From positions 1 through 30,890 of the forward strand of contig JAQVHG010000003.1 in assembly GCA_028696365.1 (NCBI GenBank): a stretch of 30,890 nucleotides of DNA, in the 5' to 3' direction. The DNA comes from Methanofollis sp. Lineage in GTDB: Archaea; Halobacteriota; Methanomicrobia; Methanomicrobiales; Methanofollaceae. Below are positions 30,793-30,890 of the stretch, in pieces. The translations under genes and the position numbers were made by a program. Within the stretch, counting starts at the first letter, position 1. Every line of letters begins with the position of its first letter. A model generated the notes under the pieces. That model worked only from the letters and a program-made list of their open reading frames with translations. It was not told the DNA's origin and did no database searches.

Positions 30793-30824
30793 TAGTGGGT
30801 GCATGTAGCGATCAGTCAGAGATC

Positions 30825-30890
30825 AGGCTCTGTAGAAACCCTCGTCTCTTGTGTGGGTGAGACGTGTGTCACCCACCTTCCTACCTCTTT
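30825..30890. mobile_element. Inverted-repeat element, left end (runs off the window)
   Basis: GGCTCTGTAGAAACCCTCG is a perfect consensus left end. It is followed by the subterminal block GTGGGTGAGACGTGTGTCAC and then CCACCTTCC, matching the 15214 copy. The rest lies beyond base 30890. Preceding octamer: AGAGATCA. Confidence 0.8.

Noticed and set aside
1..30890. CRISPR arrays, tRNA or rRNA genes, transposase genes
   Set aside because: No regularly spaced short repeats, no T-loop-type motif with a plausible cloverleaf, no intact rRNA and no transposase-like protein were seen. The repeats found are dispersed and not arrayed.

Overview
The window looks like part of a methanogenic archaeon's chromosome, most likely a GC-rich member of the Methanomicrobiales such as a Methanofollis or Methanoculleus relative. 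The genus is inference. Support comes from an archaea-only tRNA methyltransferase (Trm56), a DUF2115/UPF0305 protein typical of methanogens, archaeal TATA boxes about 25-30 bases upstream of leaderless starts, GGTGA-type ribosome binding sites, and GC-rich genes set in AT-poorer spacers. No rRNA, tRNA, CRISPR array or transposase gene was found.

Layout. At 1-1101 a tightly overlapping minus-strand cluster carries a winged-helix-like protein, Trm56 and the start of an ATP-grasp protein. A small acidic protein (1138-1536) and an MFS exporter (2291-3700) follow on the plus strand. 4758-6991 is an amidase plus APC permease pair. 7323-10833 is a four-gene metal-chelate or cobalamin ABC uptake operon. 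11753-13878 holds a UspA-UspA-GNAT fusion divergent from a SagB-type flavin oxidoreductase. 13989-17011 carries two secreted or membrane-anchored proteins sharing an unrecognised C-terminal domain, with a DUF2115 gene between them. 17623-19553 has a YigZ/IMPACT protein, a cupredoxin lipoprotein and a PflX-like radical SAM enzyme. 20106-24681 is the accessory stretch: an AT-rich DUF3800 gene, a membrane-anchored protein and a tandem pair of beta-propeller-like lipoproteins. 25455-30766 is a glutamate-centred block. A predicted omega-aminotransferase, a delta-1-pyrroline-5-carboxylate dehydrogenase and a proline dehydrogenase run on the minus strand, and they meet a glutamate dehydrogenase-cutA pair head-on. 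Together they would turn ornithine or proline into glutamate and then 2-oxoglutarate plus ammonia.

The most striking feature is in the gaps. Nearly every intergenic region over 300 bases holds copies of one non-coding repeat family, described here from the sequence alone. Its ends are inverted repeats close to GGCTCTGTAGAAACCCTC, and several copies are flanked by 8-bp direct repeats, perfect in the 84-bp copy at 1626-1709. Basic copies are about 230 bp and are themselves long imperfect foldbacks with GC-rich hairpins. Longer composites carry extra shared modules. The ends and the 8-bp duplication suggest non-autonomous elements (MITEs) mobilised by an IS6-like transposase elsewhere in the genome. 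The listed spans add up to roughly 9-10% of the window, and one copy supplies the stop codon of a lipoprotein gene.
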